A stretch of 64,000 nucleotides of DNA from Podocnemis expansa (taxonomy: Eukaryota; Chordata; Testudines; Podocnemididae). Below the pieces are notes generated by a model that made no database searches, was not told the origin of the DNA, and saw nothing but the letters and a program-made list of their open reading frames with translations. Location: contig ML681994.1 in assembly GCA_007922195.1 (NCBI GenBank), positions 48,731,362-48,795,361 on the forward strand, written 5' to 3'. Made by a program: the position numbers and the translations under genes. Positions 1 through 12,507 of this stretch are shown piece by piece. Each line of letters starts with the position of its first letter. The stretch's first letter is position 1.

Positions 1-1201
1 TGAATAGTGCAAGATGCTGATCCCTTTGATGCCAAAGTCTGCATCCTTCTGTCAAATCTGGAAGCAGCACTGTTCTTGGTATGGGAGGAAGTCATCCACA
101 GCAACTTGGGTTTGGTGCTACTGATACTGCAAGATTCTGTCTAACAGCTATAGGCAGCAAGAAGGAACTAAGTACAGGTTGTGGCTACCCCACCCTTTAT
201 CCTTTGAAATTTATGGAGCAAGAATTCACTTAAAGCACAAACATGAATCCAGTGCACGTTACTATTCAAAAAGAATACAATCTACCATGCCGCAGGTATG
301 TGTGCGCCAGGAGTGAAATATGCATGGATAATCACTCACAGAAAAAATTCCAGTTCCCACACATCTCCATTCCCTAATGGTGCAGGGGGAAATGGCCAGG
401 GGAAAAGGATTGACAGTAGGACATCTTCATACCCCATTGATTCCTGGCTGACAAAACAGTCCTTGGAGCCAGAGATATCCAGTAATGCACATACACCATC
501 ACAGCATCCCACTGGCTACTTTACTTGTGCAAGGGTGCCAGGTCCAAAAAAACAAAAACAAAAACATGAATCAAGATTCATGAATCCAAAGATCAAAGAT
601 GACTTAACGTCAATTTTGCACCTTCCCCTCTTGCCTAGCAAGTACCCCATTGCCACTCTTCAGAATCTGACTGTACAGAGTATAGGACCTGGATGGTGGG
701 GCGGGGGTTGAGGAGGGAGGGAAGAGAGAGACAGTATAGCAGTTTTTTTTAAAATAAAAAGACTTGATACTTGTCAAAGTCTTCATTATTTTTCAACAAT
801 CTATGTAAGCAACTTTTGAAATTGGTTAGCATCACTTTATGTAGTGACTGGCTGAACTAATGAAGTGGGTTTTGGTTTTTTGTTTGGTTGGTTGGTTGGA
901 TTTTTTAACCACCATATTTCAAGTTTCTCTATTTCACTAATCTATAGAAATCAATCTGCTTTTACCTAAGACATCCCAAACTGGGTTGTAGATCCTGATT
1001 GTTGTGGACAGCTAGTGACAAGAGTCTTGAAAAGACACAGGGCATTGACCTTACTAGAGGAAGGTCAAAAATTTTAAGTGACAGTGTAATGAGCCTGCCT
1101 GGGCAACCTTAATTGCAATTTCCAACCCCATTCCCAAATGGTGCCATAAAGAAACAGGCAGGAACCAGAGTTCACACAAGGAGAGCTGAGTGACTTTAGG
1201 G

Positions 1202-1713
1202 CAGTGATTCCCACCCTGGAGCCCAAGGGCCAAAAGTGGTCTTCAGGGGCTTTTGAAGTGGCCTGCAGCTCCCTTCCTGCTGGCTGCAGAACCAAGCCAC
1301 TGCCTAAGGACCCAGGCGTAACATGTTTCCACAGGGCTGAAAGACCAGTGAAAGCTCTCTGCTGTAGCCACAGGGATAGAGATCAGCACTGCTTTCCCCT
1401 GGCTGTTGCAGGCAGCGCTGCAATGTGCTTCTGCCTAGGTTCATAGGTGCTGGGGTCCTTGGTGGAGCCAGAGGGAAGGGAACACTGATTTTCTGTACCC
1501 CTGGCTGTAGAAGGTAGCCACTGCTTAGGGAACCAGATAAAATGCACAGGGCTACAGCATGTGTGCTGTTTTCCGGCTGAAGCCAGGGAAATGGAAATCA
1601 GTGAGGCAGTAGGCAAACTGATTTTAAAGGGGGTCTGGTGGCAGAGGTGAGTCCTCAGGGCTGTAAAATTGATACCTGTGGTCCTCAAGTCAAAAGAGCT
1701 GGGGGAGACCACT
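1202..1713. mobile_element. hAT-like non-autonomous DNA element
   Basis: The 10-mer CTTTAGGGCA occurs at 1194-1203 and again at 1712-1721, straddling both ends. The left end AGTGATTCCCACC and the right end GGGGGAGACCACT are imperfect inverted repeats of the AGTGGTTCCC type common in hAT elements. The interior (about 510 bp) is GC-richer than the flanks and has no coding potential that I recognise. The duplication overlaps the terminal bases, so the exact edges are uncertain by two or three bases. Confidence 0.6.
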
Positions 1714-1744
1714 TTAGGGCATCAAACCTGCAAACACTTATTAA

Positions 1745-1925
1745 AGTGAAACAAACAAGGAATCTGGTGGCACTTTCAAATACTGACAAATTTATTGCAT
1801 GAACTTTCATGGGAGACAATCCCACTTTGTCAGACAATAAATAAATCTCTTAAGTCTTTGTAAGTGTCACCAGACTCCTTGTTTGTTTTGCTAGACAAGA
1901 GTAACATGGCTACCCCATATGGAAC
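1745..1925. mobile_element. Foldback (inverted-dimer) SINE-like element
   Basis: The left arm begins with AAACAAGGAATCTGGTGGCA and runs through ACAAATTTATTGCATGAACT to TTTGTCAGAC. The right arm is a complementary copy, with AAGTGTCACCAGACTCCTTG, then TTTGTTTTGCTAGAC and ATGGCTACCCC. Read on the minus strand, the right arm has the head GGGGTAGCCATGTTA typical of the reptile tRNA-derived SINE family. The same architecture recurs at 14885-15012 and 38578-38797. Confidence 0.6.
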
Positions 1926-2688
1926 CTATCAAAGTGAGTTTCTTCCTGCTTGTGAGTATTCCTACTGACATCACTCAGTGGACCTAGCTATATCCACAGT
2001 TACTTGCATTCATTTACAGGATGGGAGTTTACAAGTGCACTGGCAGAATTTTTTCATAAAATACACACAGAAGTGTGATTTTATAAAATTTTCTATTATC
2101 TTTTTCTTTTATAAAAAGATAAAATAATATTTTAGCTTCAATCACTGTACACATGTAAAGACATACCTAAATAAATAACCCTGCAATGTTTACTGATTAA
2201 TTACTATGGATATTGATAATGTGCAGGTTCAACATTTTTAGGCAGAGTAATAAAATGATCTTTTACAAAACTTGTCACCAGGAAAAATATTTCCATGTTT
2301 TGGTTTTTCTTAATTCCAAAAGGAACAAAAACATCCACCCCATTTACATACATAGTTTGTTATGAAACTGAAAATACTTTATACATCTAGCTTATTTTAT
2401 GTATAATGTAAGTTTATTGTTTATGTAATATGTAATAATTACAAAGAAACATTTCTCTAGAGATTCTGCAATCAGAATACAAGTTTTTCATATAAATTTG
2501 TTAAAAGCATAACAGAAATGTTCATTGTTGGAACAATGGTTACAGCAGGGACATTTCAGTGATTACACATGCTACAAATTGAATTGTCTAGAATGGTGTT
2601 TTACCTTAGCTAAAATTATGCCAGTATTCATCTGATTTTTATAATCAAACAGAAAATTTTCTTTTAATCTGTTAAGCTTACTTTAACT

Positions 2689-2691
<3 letters not shown>

Positions 2692-2726
<35 letters not shown>
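2692..2726. repeat. (CA)n microsatellite
   Basis: About 17 uninterrupted CA units are followed by a short TACACATATATACA stretch. Confidence 0.95.
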
Positions 2727-2731
<5 letters not shown>

Positions 2732-3052
2732 ATATATACATTTTGGTTGCAAAAATATAGATATGTATATATTGTAAACCCAACAGTACTTCCTTAACCG
2801 ATGAACTTTTGAAAGAAAAAGCAGTTTATGTATTGCATCCATACTAAAACTATTATCCAAAAATCTCTGTTTTACGTGCACATTAATTCATTAACAAAAT
2901 GCATAATTATGGAATTGGCTGATGCTTAAAACTTATTGCAGAGTGAGATGCTTCTTGGTATTCTGCTTTCTCCTACATCGGCCATGCTGTTCAAACAGGC
3001 CCGTTTAGCCAGACTGTTTGATCAACATCTTCACAAATCTTAGTGTCTACAG

Positions 3053-3227
3053 CAGTGGTTCTCTACCACTGTGTCTGAACACAGTGTGCCATTGCACACT
3101 GGTGAGTGTGTCATGGAGAACCATGGAAATGGCTGGATTTGGCCTGGGAAGGGTGGGCTGATGTGTCCCATAGGATTGCGACAAGCCAACAAGTGTGTCA
3201 TGACCTGAAAAAGGTTGAGAACCACTG
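3053..3227. mobile_element. hAT MITE with intact ends
   Basis: The 175 bp element has perfect 11 bp terminal inverted repeats, CAGTGGTTCTC and GAGAACCACTG. It is flanked by a perfect 8 bp target-site duplication, GTCTACAG, at 3045-3052 and 3228-3235. Eight-base duplications and CAGTGGTTCTC-type ends are hAT hallmarks. The 175 bp is too short to encode a transposase. Confidence 0.92.
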
Positions 3228-4989
3228 GTCTACAGAACAATGTAAGAAACTTCTCTTCTATCTGACTCCACAGAAACAGTTTAATAGAAATTGATTACTG
3301 AAAGCAATAGCTCTGAAAAAGTATTTTAAAAATTAAAAAGAATATGCAATAATCATTTTTACTATCATCACTATAAAGCAGAATCTAATCACAAAGTAAA
3401 TATGAAGTAAGGATTGATTAAAGCACCATCAGATTGAAGATGTTTATGTATGCTACAGCACCATCTGCTGTTCCACCTCAGCTATTTCATAAAGAAACCG
3501 AATATAATAGCATACTCCCAATTATCTGAATAGCATGGAGGACATGAATTTTATCAGGATAAAGTGGAATGCAAATAATCAAGATGGAAGAAGCCATTTA
3601 ACTACAGGATAGCCTACCCTGCAGCTGAGGTCTTGTCCTCTCCCTCCTCACAGTCCTGGCCAGCAGTCTCTGCTCTGCCCTGCCTCACTCACTCACTCAC
3701 TCCCATTGCAGTGGGGCTGTGGAGGACTACCAGAACTACTGAAGGGCTGATGACATCCAATCCCTGCAGGGAAAAAGTGCAGGGCAGAGCAGAAACCCTG
3801 ATTAGGACCCTACTCTGTCCTCCCCTGATAGTACTGCAGCCTTCCTTGAACCTTGTCCTTCAGGGATTGGGTGTCTGTGGCCCTTGCAGCAGTCCAAGGA
3901 GCTCTCTGCAGCACAAATGTCAGGTTCCTCCTCACTCACTCCCATAATAGCAGGGGTGCAGAGGATTCCCTATGGTGTTGCAGGAGCCATTCAACAGCTG
4001 AGTGGCTCTCTCATGGCCAGGGTCTCCTTGTAGTCCTAGTCAGAGGATCCCTACTCTGTTATACTAACCTCCAGAATAAGATACATGGTAGACAAGAAAG
4101 GGATAACGCAGATGTTTGGATGAGAGTTTGGAGTTTTAGGTATATACTGTATGTTTACAACACTAAAGCAGTCAGAACACAAAAATAAAGTGGAAAAATG
4201 TTGATAGAGTTCCAGTTATGTGTGGACAATCATTTCCTGATACACAGCATTTACCTGGAACTGATTGTTTTTATTACACAACATGCTAATCCTTAATAGC
4301 CATAGGAGTGTTCGCACAAAGGCACTGATTCCACAGTGACAGATCTGCTAAATTCAATAGATTTTGTTGTACTGCTTAAAAGATTGTTAACTACAAAAGT
4401 CCACTACAAAAAATTGAGAAGTCTGGTACTATTCATGCACTTACATAAAATCTAAATTGAAATCATTTTAATTACTTAACATTACATACTATATAACCCA
4501 TTCTTTGCAATAATGTTAAATTTCATCAGACTGATTTTACAGGTGAGTCACACTGTTAAAAATAATAAAGATACACAATTGGAAGCAGCTAGTAAAAAAA
4601 ATTAGGGATTTTAAAAAAATTAATTACAGGGAGACCATACCTGAACTCTCCTCTAGAAGGAAAAAGAAAACTGAGTCACATGTGTAACATATCCAATATG
4701 GTAGTGGTGATTTTTGTTTAACAATAACTTTCTGACATTCAAAATGATGAATTATGGGTCACTGGGAAGCAGATTATTCTTTACAGATGTACTGGTACAT
4801 CCTAAGGCAGGGACAGGGAGATCATTTTTTTGGGTTGTACGTACAAATGTGTACTAGCAACTAAAACAAAAACATTTAGTCATATGATAGCATCATGCCT
4901 CTTCTGCCTTGTTTGCTATTTTCATGAAGTTTCAAATTTTTTAAAGATTTGTGTATATGAATCATTAAAATAAGTTCACAGAGAATAAG

Positions 4990-5218
4990 TCTATCAATGG
5001 CTATTAGCCAGGATGGGCAGGGATGCAAAAGCATACTCTGAAGTGTCCTTAGCCTCTGTTCGCCAGAAGGGGGGAAATGAGTAACAGGGGATGGATCACT
5101 TGAGGATTATTAGTTCTGTTTACTCCCTCCCACTTGGCACTGTCCACTGTCAAAAGACAGGACACTGGGCTAAGATGGACAACTGGTCTGACCCAGTATG
5201 GCTGTTCTCATGCTTACA
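4990..5218 (+). mobile_element. CR1-type LINE, 5'-truncated 3' end
   Basis: The stretch from CAATGGCTATTAGCCAGGAT through TGGACAACTGGTCTGACC to CAGTATGGCTGTTCTCATG is the widely shared 3' end of an older CR1/L3-like family of reptiles. Only the untranslated tail remains. It is antisense to ZDHHC17 and ends about 200 bp from an exon. Confidence 0.75.
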
Positions 5219-5422
5219 CGTGTGGACAACACAGTACCTGCTTTGAGTAAAATGCAGTAGTCTAAAAGTACAACACACAGTAATAATACAAAAACACAGG
5301 ACAATTTCCAAAACAACAGAACATTACCTGACAAACTGTAAGCATAGTTTTTGTTTTCTTAATATGGAAATACTCTATTCAGGAGTCTATTCATTAAAAT
5401 GTGTTATTTTATTTCATTTTAC

Positions 5423-5567
5423 CTGTCCCTTTGCTATCAGGTAAGCAACAATAGAGGTATGCCCGAACTGAGCAGCCAAGTGAATACAGCTGCATCCTTC
5501 CCCATCAATTAGTGACGGATCTGCACCATACTTCATCAGTTGTACAACCATGGATAAGTGACCCTGT
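5423..5567 (-). CDS. ZDHHC17: ZDHHC17 coding exon (probably exon 5), ankyrin repeats
   Basis: This 145 bp exon completes the Arg codon and encodes [19 protein letters not shown], then [20 protein letters not shown] and VAYLIAKGQ, ending on a codon boundary. The acceptor is ..TTATGTTTAG and the donor is GTAAAA. Two ankyrin repeats are visible ([17 protein letters not shown] and [16 protein letters not shown]). As I remember the human protein, all 48 complete codons match, which shows strong constraint on the substrate-binding face. The next exon should begin with the residues DVDMMDQNG; I do not find it between 1 and 5422, so it lies beyond the left edge. Confidence 0.96.
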
Positions 5568-6934
5568 CTAAACATAATAGTGAACATAAACATTCTGGGT
5601 TAATTATATACATAAAATTTGGTAACGTATCTGGATAGGAAAAATATAAAATTCAGACATTTTTAATCAAACAACTATATCTTTGGTGCTTCTGAACTGA
5701 AGCTTAAAAAACTTTTTAAAAAATGGTGACACTATGCAACTGATTCTGCGAACATGTGAGCCACCTTAAGAACGAGGCTGATTAATTTCATTTATTTATT
5801 TTTTAAGGTTATACACAGATTTGTTGTATGGGGGGGTGCAATGTATCCTTCTATTTCAGGAAAAACTGCTGCTTTGGGGCTCACACTTTCCCTATATTCT
5901 GTTAAAATCATACACAGAACCTTTTTAGCATAATGGTCATCAGGATTCTCTCAATTTTCATGACAAGGTGTCGAATATGCTCAGTTGTGAGTTCGTGCAC
6001 AGCTGCAATACCATATAAATGGCCTCTCCAGTCAATCAGTATATGGCTCTGGTGAACTGGCATTCACAGTGGTAGTCAAAAATGCTCTGAACTGGGCTTA
6101 ACTAGATTATCAATGCTTTAAATTAAGTATTCACCTTACAAATATATATATATAGTTAAGTGTGATCTTTAACCCAAAGAAATAAATTAGTTTTAATATT
6201 TAAAACTACACCTAACAAGTGGATTTTCCAGTCTCAAGTATCAACATAATTGAATTCAATTACTTAAATGTTCCGATTTCCCAGGCGTCCCTTTTGCATG
6301 CATAATTTTGAATATTAGTAAATATATACTTCCTCTCCCATTCATTTCTCCTATATTGCATCTGAAGGAGTAACTCTTAAGAAAAAAGTTGTCTGTCAGT
6401 AATGACCACTGATGTTCATCCACTGCTTTTAGTCTTTGACAGAGTCTCGTATAATAATTCTGCTCTCTCCTGGTATTTAAAATGCACCATTAAGAATCTC
6501 CTGAATATATGGGGCTGCTTTCTAAACAGCATCAAAAACAATCTATCTCCTGAATCTCATCTTCCACTTCTGGATTAATAAATCCCACTAAATACTCATG
6601 AGGAAGATTCCCAAAGCAAAAGTAAATTTCCAAACAACCACTGACTGCAAGTTTTTATACAATATACATCCTTTCTTATTATAGTGATCAGCCTCCTCTA
6701 CATCTGAAACTAGCAAACTGATCAATAGATGAACTATGTGCCCACGTCCTTGGAGACCAAACATATAATAATGTATCCAGTTACTACCAGCAACTCAATC
6801 TCTCAAATTCATTCCCAAATGGAAGAACAACACATTCTTGTAATAAAAGCATATAAAAGAATTTCATTTTTAAAAAATAAATAAATTACCGTGTAATTAA
6901 TCAGGGAGTAAAAATTCAAGATTTTATTTCCCAC
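5568..6934 (-). other. ZDHHC17: ZDHHC17 intron between exons at 6935 and 5567
   Basis: The intron is 1367 bp with canonical ends. It is AT-rich and I recognise no transposon, RNA gene or open reading frame of note in it. Confidence 0.85.
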
Positions 6935-7012
6935 CTTGTTGCCCAGTGAAGTGGGGTGGAATTTAAATCTCCTCCTAGCTGATCAACAATAGCACCCTTC
7001 GATATGTAGAAT
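6935..7012 (-). CDS. ZDHHC17: ZDHHC17 coding exon (probably exon 4), ankyrin repeats
   Basis: This 78 bp exon completes the split Lys and reads [16 protein letters not shown] followed by NSTPLHWAT, ending two bases into an Arg codon. It carries the end of one ankyrin repeat (SKGAIVDQ) and the start of the next (TPLHWAT). The acceptor is ..GTTTTTAG and the donor is GTGGGA, a GT site with weaker +3 to +6 bases than the other donors here. The first residue is Phe; I recall Tyr in human, a conservative change. A 3.5 kb intron lies upstream and a 1.4 kb intron downstream, neither with large recognisable transposons. Confidence 0.95.
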
Positions 7013-10000
7013 CTAAAAACAGAATGAAAAACATACATTTACTCTAGATTGTAATCAAAACAATCATAAACATAACCATGAGTGATAAACGTATATTTAA
7101 AAAAAGACACACAATTCAGGTTCAAGAAATATTTCCCCCAACCTTCTGGTAACAGATTTCCTCCTTGAAATCGCAGAACTTGCATTTTTGACACACACAG
7201 CCTTTGGTAGCCTGGTCCTATTTTAACACTAAATTAGTAATCATTCTGTAATAAAAGTAGTTATCACTATTTGCATTAATGTAAATCTTATCATGCTATT
7301 AAAAATAGGTGGAAGGGTATGTGAACTGTTTTAAAAACTAAGTTACAATTAAAGCAAGCTTGACAGACTGAAGACTACTTTTGTTCTATCATAAAAAACA
7401 GACAGGAATACTTGCAGAATTTCAGCTAACGTAGAAGACAGTTTTAGAAAATTTGATTTGTAGCCATGTGTTATCACTGGAACGTCCCTACTGAAATCAC
7501 CGTTCCAGGAATGAATGTTTCTGTTATGCTTTTAACCAAGTGTAAAGATTTTACATACTTCTCAATTTCAGTTATTAGACAAGAACAAAAACATTAGATA
7601 CTTTAAAAATGACTGGAGAGAAATTAATTTTTCTGAAGAACATTTTTAAGCAGACTAACAACCTGTAAAGAAATTGAATTATCTACATTTAATGTGTAAG
7701 TAATTCATATTTATAACGTGTGCAGTTTTGTGAGCTGAGAATTCTTTTCCCTACTCAAGTATGCTTCCCCTGTAAAATTTAAACTGGTAAATGAGGAAAA
7801 CAATGCAAGTCATAACCAACAAAAAATCATGTATTTTTTGGACACAAGCCTTGTCAGAAATCAGTTTCTTCAATGCATGTCAAATGATCTTTTCTATAAT
7901 AGTTAAAGAAGTTGAAACTTAAATGCAAAATTTGGTCTCAGCTTCAGATTTCAGACATCGTAAAATGTGTAGGCGTTCAGATTTGCATTTTTAGTTCAGC
8001 CCAATATACAGAAAGAAACCAGCTACGAAAGTCATATCTGGATTCCAAAGCAATCCTCCAACCCACAGCCCCTCCCCAACTTGTTGGTCTGGTTCAATAC
8101 CATCTCCATTTTCAACAGGTTATTTTGCTAGCAATTCATAAAAGAAGAAATCATATGACAGAACGCAAAATACCTAGTATTAAATCACTTTCCTTTACAC
8201 AAGAATAACTACAATAAAAGAAACAGAGAATACACTAGTTCCCTTTTTTAAAATTCTAGGTGCTAATGTAGAGAAATCATATATCAATTATGTTTGCCTC
8301 TTTCTCAGTGAGGTAAGCCTCCATGAACCTTTAGTAGTCACATAACTACAGGGTTTACATTAGATTTTAAAATGAATAAAGAAAACAAAAACAAGTGCAT
8401 AGTAAGGAGGGTTTTGTATACAAGTCTCTAGGTGAACTTAATGTGAATTGTGGGAGGACTTTTTATATATTTAAGTTTTAAGGCAAATTTATGGTTTATG
8501 AAAGTGCGGAAATAATTACACTACCTAGAATTAGCCATCATGCAAGCATGATACTTTGCAGAACTTCCTCATTAACTTCAACCCTCACCTGCATTATTTC
8601 TATGCTTTCAGCAACTTCCTAACAAGGGAATGAGCTTTATTTTTGGAGGATAGAATAGTTCTGTTTCACTGCTCAATCAGTCTTTGGAATCTATTAAGAA
8701 TAGTGCCAACTGAGAGGAGAGTATTTGTAATACAAGCACGTGTCATCCAAGAATAAACCCTGGTCAACCCCTTGGATTTACTAAAGGAATAAGAGAATAC
8801 AAGAAAAAATACATTTTAACAACTCCTTTCAGATGCCACTGTATCTTTTTTAGTCAAGAAAAGTAGGTATCTGACAAAAAAGTATATATTTCAATGGCTT
8901 TAAGTTGCTTAAGATGTCTTTGACATTCCAGCCACTGCAGCTGTCAAACAAGCCAGGAAAAGGAAAATAAAAAGGGGATATAAAAGAAAGTAGAGAAGGA
9001 AAAAGAAAAATTTCTCTCACAAAAGAGTTGTGGTTGCTTAAAGACTCCAGGTACCTCACACTTTCTATGTACAGAATTGATAACACTCTTCCTCAAAATG
9101 ATGGGTAGAGGTGAAATACAACCTGCCTTCTAACTAAAGGAAGATATCCACAGACTTGAACTTAGAAATACAACTACAGTCAGTGTGGTTATCCTTTTAC
9201 ACTTTTCTATGACAGTGTAAAAGGAGATTACTTGACTTTGCTATGGGAGCTTCTATAACATGTTTTTCTGTCTTTCAAAACCAATGGCTAATGTACTTTC
9301 ATGTTTCCTTTCTCTTTCGGTGGTACTACATAATGGAAAGCAAAATGAACTGCAGGAAAAGAGTGACCTTAAAAAGCAAATCCTGATGACAATCCTCTCT
9401 TGGGGACAGAAAACAGCCTGCCCAATGAGGTATATGGAGGCCAAAGAACCTATAAGAACAGATGGAACCTAAAAAACAACAACGGAGAAATTTCTTTGTG
9501 CTGATTTTTACGTTTTTATGTTTGGTTGTGTGTGTGTATGCACATGCACATTAACATTAACATGAGTAGAACTATTTTGAGATCTGCACACTGAACCAGT
9601 GAACTTCATGTGAAGTGCTCTGGGGATCCTGCCAACCCCCATACTAACTAGCTTTTTATTATATACATTTAGCTCAATTTTTTTTAATGTAACAAACAGA
9701 CTTTATAAAAGTAACAAATAATGAGGATTATTCCTTCATAGTTCAGAACATAAAGGATCCGAGAAGTAATATGGTTTAAAACATATCCTTGTGGATCTTG
9801 GTACTTAGGATTTCACTTTTATTCCCATTCTTCTGAGTTCATAACAAACCCCACCTCATAGAATCACAGGGTATAAATCTATGTTTAATTTTAATTACCT
9901 ACTTAGTTAACTCTCTGTTGCTCTAAGAACCCTAAAGGATTTTTTTTATTTTATCATCTCTTTTATTGTTGATGTAGAACACAAAAAAGAATTGAAATAA

Positions 10001-10520
10001 GAGAATACTAGAGTTCTTTTTTGTGTTAGATCAAAGGCATTTAACCTTCATTGTCTTGAAAATTTACTGCCTTATTCTATAAGATTCCCTGTCCTCAGGG
10101 AGGGAAATTTAATAGTCACAAAAAGAATGAAGTATTTCAAGATCACTGGTTGCATGGAACCTGTTCCGCCGCCATCTACTGAACAGTAGGAGTGTTATTC
10201 ACCAGATATGAGAATTTTGTAGTAGCATAACCTGCATTGCAAATACTGCAGCTAAACACCTGTCATCTGAAAGATTTAACTGATCTGAAACAGGCCTGGA
10301 CTTGGCTGCTGGGCACTCAACAGGAATTATTCTGGGACATTATGGCATCACAGAGATTCTGCAAAGTATCCAGATTTGAGTTTCTGGTTTACATTTTTTT
10401 TAAACCACTGAAGATGAGAACGGATGGGCTTAAAAAAGTAACTATGAAGTCTATTCAACATTACAAACATAAAATCTGTTAAAAGACATGACTGATGTTT
10501 AGCTGTATATTAATACATAC
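7013..10520 (-). other. ZDHHC17: ZDHHC17 intron between exons at 10521 and 7012
   Basis: The intron is 3508 bp, AT-rich and mostly unique sequence. The several 60-98 codon open frames inside it have no recognisable domains. I see no clear mobile element. Confidence 0.8.
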
Positions 10521-10643
10521 TTCACCAGATCTATCCTGTTGTTGATTGCAGCCCAATGAAGAAGAGTAACATTTTCTTTGTCTGGCTGCCGTACATCATA
10601 ACCTGCTTCCACCAACTCTCTACATCGTTCATATATTCCATAC
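10521..10643 (-). CDS. ZDHHC17: ZDHHC17 coding exon (probably exon 3), first ankyrin repeats
   Basis: This 123 bp exon encodes the completed Gln, then [17 protein letters not shown] through the ankyrin core [15 protein letters not shown], and ends two bases into a Lys codon. The acceptor is ..TTTCTTTAAG and the donor is [16 protein letters not shown] is a textbook ankyrin helix-turn-helix signature, and the whole stretch matches vertebrate ZDHHC17 as I recall it. The phase (one base in, two bases out) fits both neighbouring exons with no shift or stop. The intron between this exon and 36343 is 25.7 kb and holds much of the repeat content of the window. The paralogue ZDHHC13 is the main alternative, but the residues here are those of ZDHHC17. 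Confidence 0.96.
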
Positions 10644-11354
10644 CTTAAAGAAATAAAATGTCAAACTGTTATTGCAGGCAAAAATCAACACCTAGGAAAC
10701 AATCAGGCACTCAGATACAAAGATGAGCACAATACAGGAACCATACAGAACACACACACTTCAAGGACCTTCACAACAGCTCACTTGTGTTTGCTGTATA
10801 CTCCAGCTGTTCAGGAGCACAATTTAGTCAATACTGTGGTTAGTGGAAAAGAAAAATTCTCTTTCTTCTTGTGGCCTCTAACTTATGTTCTCCTACTCCC
10901 TTCTTCCTTCCTTCTGAAGGCAGAGATTGGCTCATCTTCTAGCAAACTCAACTGATTAATTTAAAGTATTTTACCCACCAGTTTATGTGACTTAGAGACT
11001 GATTTCAATAGCTAGTTGGAAGACTTTCAAAATGTGAGCTACCTGTATAAACCGATATAGTAATGTCTACCTACGTTTTCAAAGAGGTATGTAAAACCTC
11101 TGTTCAGTTAAATTAGATGCATGTTCAATGGCTAAGGATGATATAATCATCTGAATATGCGTTAACTTCTCATCGGTAAGGAAAGCATGCAGAAAAGGAG
11201 AGGAAAGATCGTATTCTGAATGTCTACACCATCTACTATGAGAAGCCACAAGTGGGAGAAATTTAAATTGTGACACATAGCTAAGAAGAACATCAATATT
11301 TCCTCCTCTTGTAAAACTGGGGCTTTACTGTAGTAAAATCTTAAATGTCTGTTC

Positions 11355-11832
11355 ATGAGGGGGTAGCATGGCTAAGGCACCCCACTCCTCTCCACTGTGG
11401 GGACTGACCCCGGGCCCTGCACTGCTCCAGCCTCCAAAGCTGTGCCGAGCTGCTCCGGCCCCACGAGCCACACCTTGCCGGCTCCCAGCATCAGCCCACA
11501 CCACATTGGCTCCCAAGCTGTTCCTGCCCCCCCACCCCTGCAACAGGCTGCATGATGTCGCTCTGAGCCGCCCCCCAACACCAAGCTGTGCCACGGTGCT
11601 CCAGCCCCTCTGAGCCCAGCCACTTCGGCCCCCCCACACCAAGCCATCCCCCCAAGCTGAATGGTGCCATGTTGGCCCCTGAGCAGCACTGTGCTGCCGC
11701 ACCACCCCAGCTCTCTTCACCCCAACCTCCAGGCCATACTTGGATGTGGGGCCAGTGTGCTGCTCATGAACGGCTTGCATGCCAAATTTGGCACATGTGC
11801 CAGGGGTTGCCGACCCCTGAACTAGACAGATT
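11355..11832. mobile_element. GC-rich hAT-like element
   Basis: A sharply bounded C-rich block sits in AT-rich intron. It ends with TTGGCACATGTGCCAGGGGT then TGCCGACCCCTG, which matches the end of the reptile hAT family whose other end reads CAGGGGT(C/A)GGCAACC. The left end is not clear, so the start is approximate. Long open frames on both strands here reflect base composition, not coding. Confidence 0.5.
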
Positions 11833-12507
11833 AGAAGTCTAGCTCATCTCCTTTTGAAACAAAAGCATGGTGGAGGTAAAACAGATTGGCTCTTTAGGAA
11901 AAAGACTAGCAATTACAAGATTGTTTCTCATTTGCTGGAGACAAGAAACAAGAGGTGAGAACAAAAAAACCCCAAACTTCTTATGTAGAGGAATTATCAT
12001 TAAAAAAAAATTTTTTTAACACCTACTGCTAATAAGAGAAGTATGATAGCAGAAAACTACTGCACAAATAGGGCAAGATAATCAAATGTTCAAGTGCACA
12101 AGAAATTCCTGGAAGACTATGTTACATCTGTGATACAAACAAAAATTTTGGCTCCTCTGCCACAGACTATCATTTGTGAACTACCTAATTAACCAGTCCA
12201 GGTCAACCTCATACTACTGGCTTCCATCACTGACTGTTTTCTTCACACTTCCCTGAGAACAAACAAACAAAAACAGTAAAACCTCAGTTTATGGAAGCAC
12301 AAGCACACAAGCAGAACCATTGGAAATAATGACCCCCATGCAATCTTTTCATGGTCGAATTACAGGAAAAATTATGACAAAAACTCTAGTATTACTTATG
12401 TTTTATCAGTGTCTGAGTCCTAAAGCACTTGGGCTTCAGAATTTGATAAGAACTTATAACAGCTCAGGTTGGACTAATCCATCTCAATCCCACAGCTAAA
12501 ACACTAA

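Larger units (their letters stand above)
1..5422 (-). other. ZDHHC17: ZDHHC17 intron downstream of the last visible exon (partial)
   Basis: No exon is recognised here. The stretch holds a hAT-like element (1202-1713), a foldback SINE (about 1745-1925), a CA microsatellite, a short hAT MITE (3053-3227) and a CR1 3' end (about 4990-5218). The 298-711 ORF and the ORFs near 3.6-4.2 kb look like chance open frames, without recognisable domains or flanking splice sites. The remainder appears to be unique AT-rich intron. Confidence 0.7.

Noticed and set aside
298..711. A 137-codon plus-strand ORF
   Set aside because: No recognisable domain, no splice or promoter context, and it ends in low-complexity Gly codons. 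Treated as chance.
2678..2881. ORF with a Cys-Val repeat as a peptide gene
   Set aside because: It is the CA microsatellite read in frame.
1..5422. The next ZDHHC17 exon (expected to begin DVDMMDQNG)
   Set aside because: I searched the minus strand by eye and found no such coding segment, so it lies outside the window.
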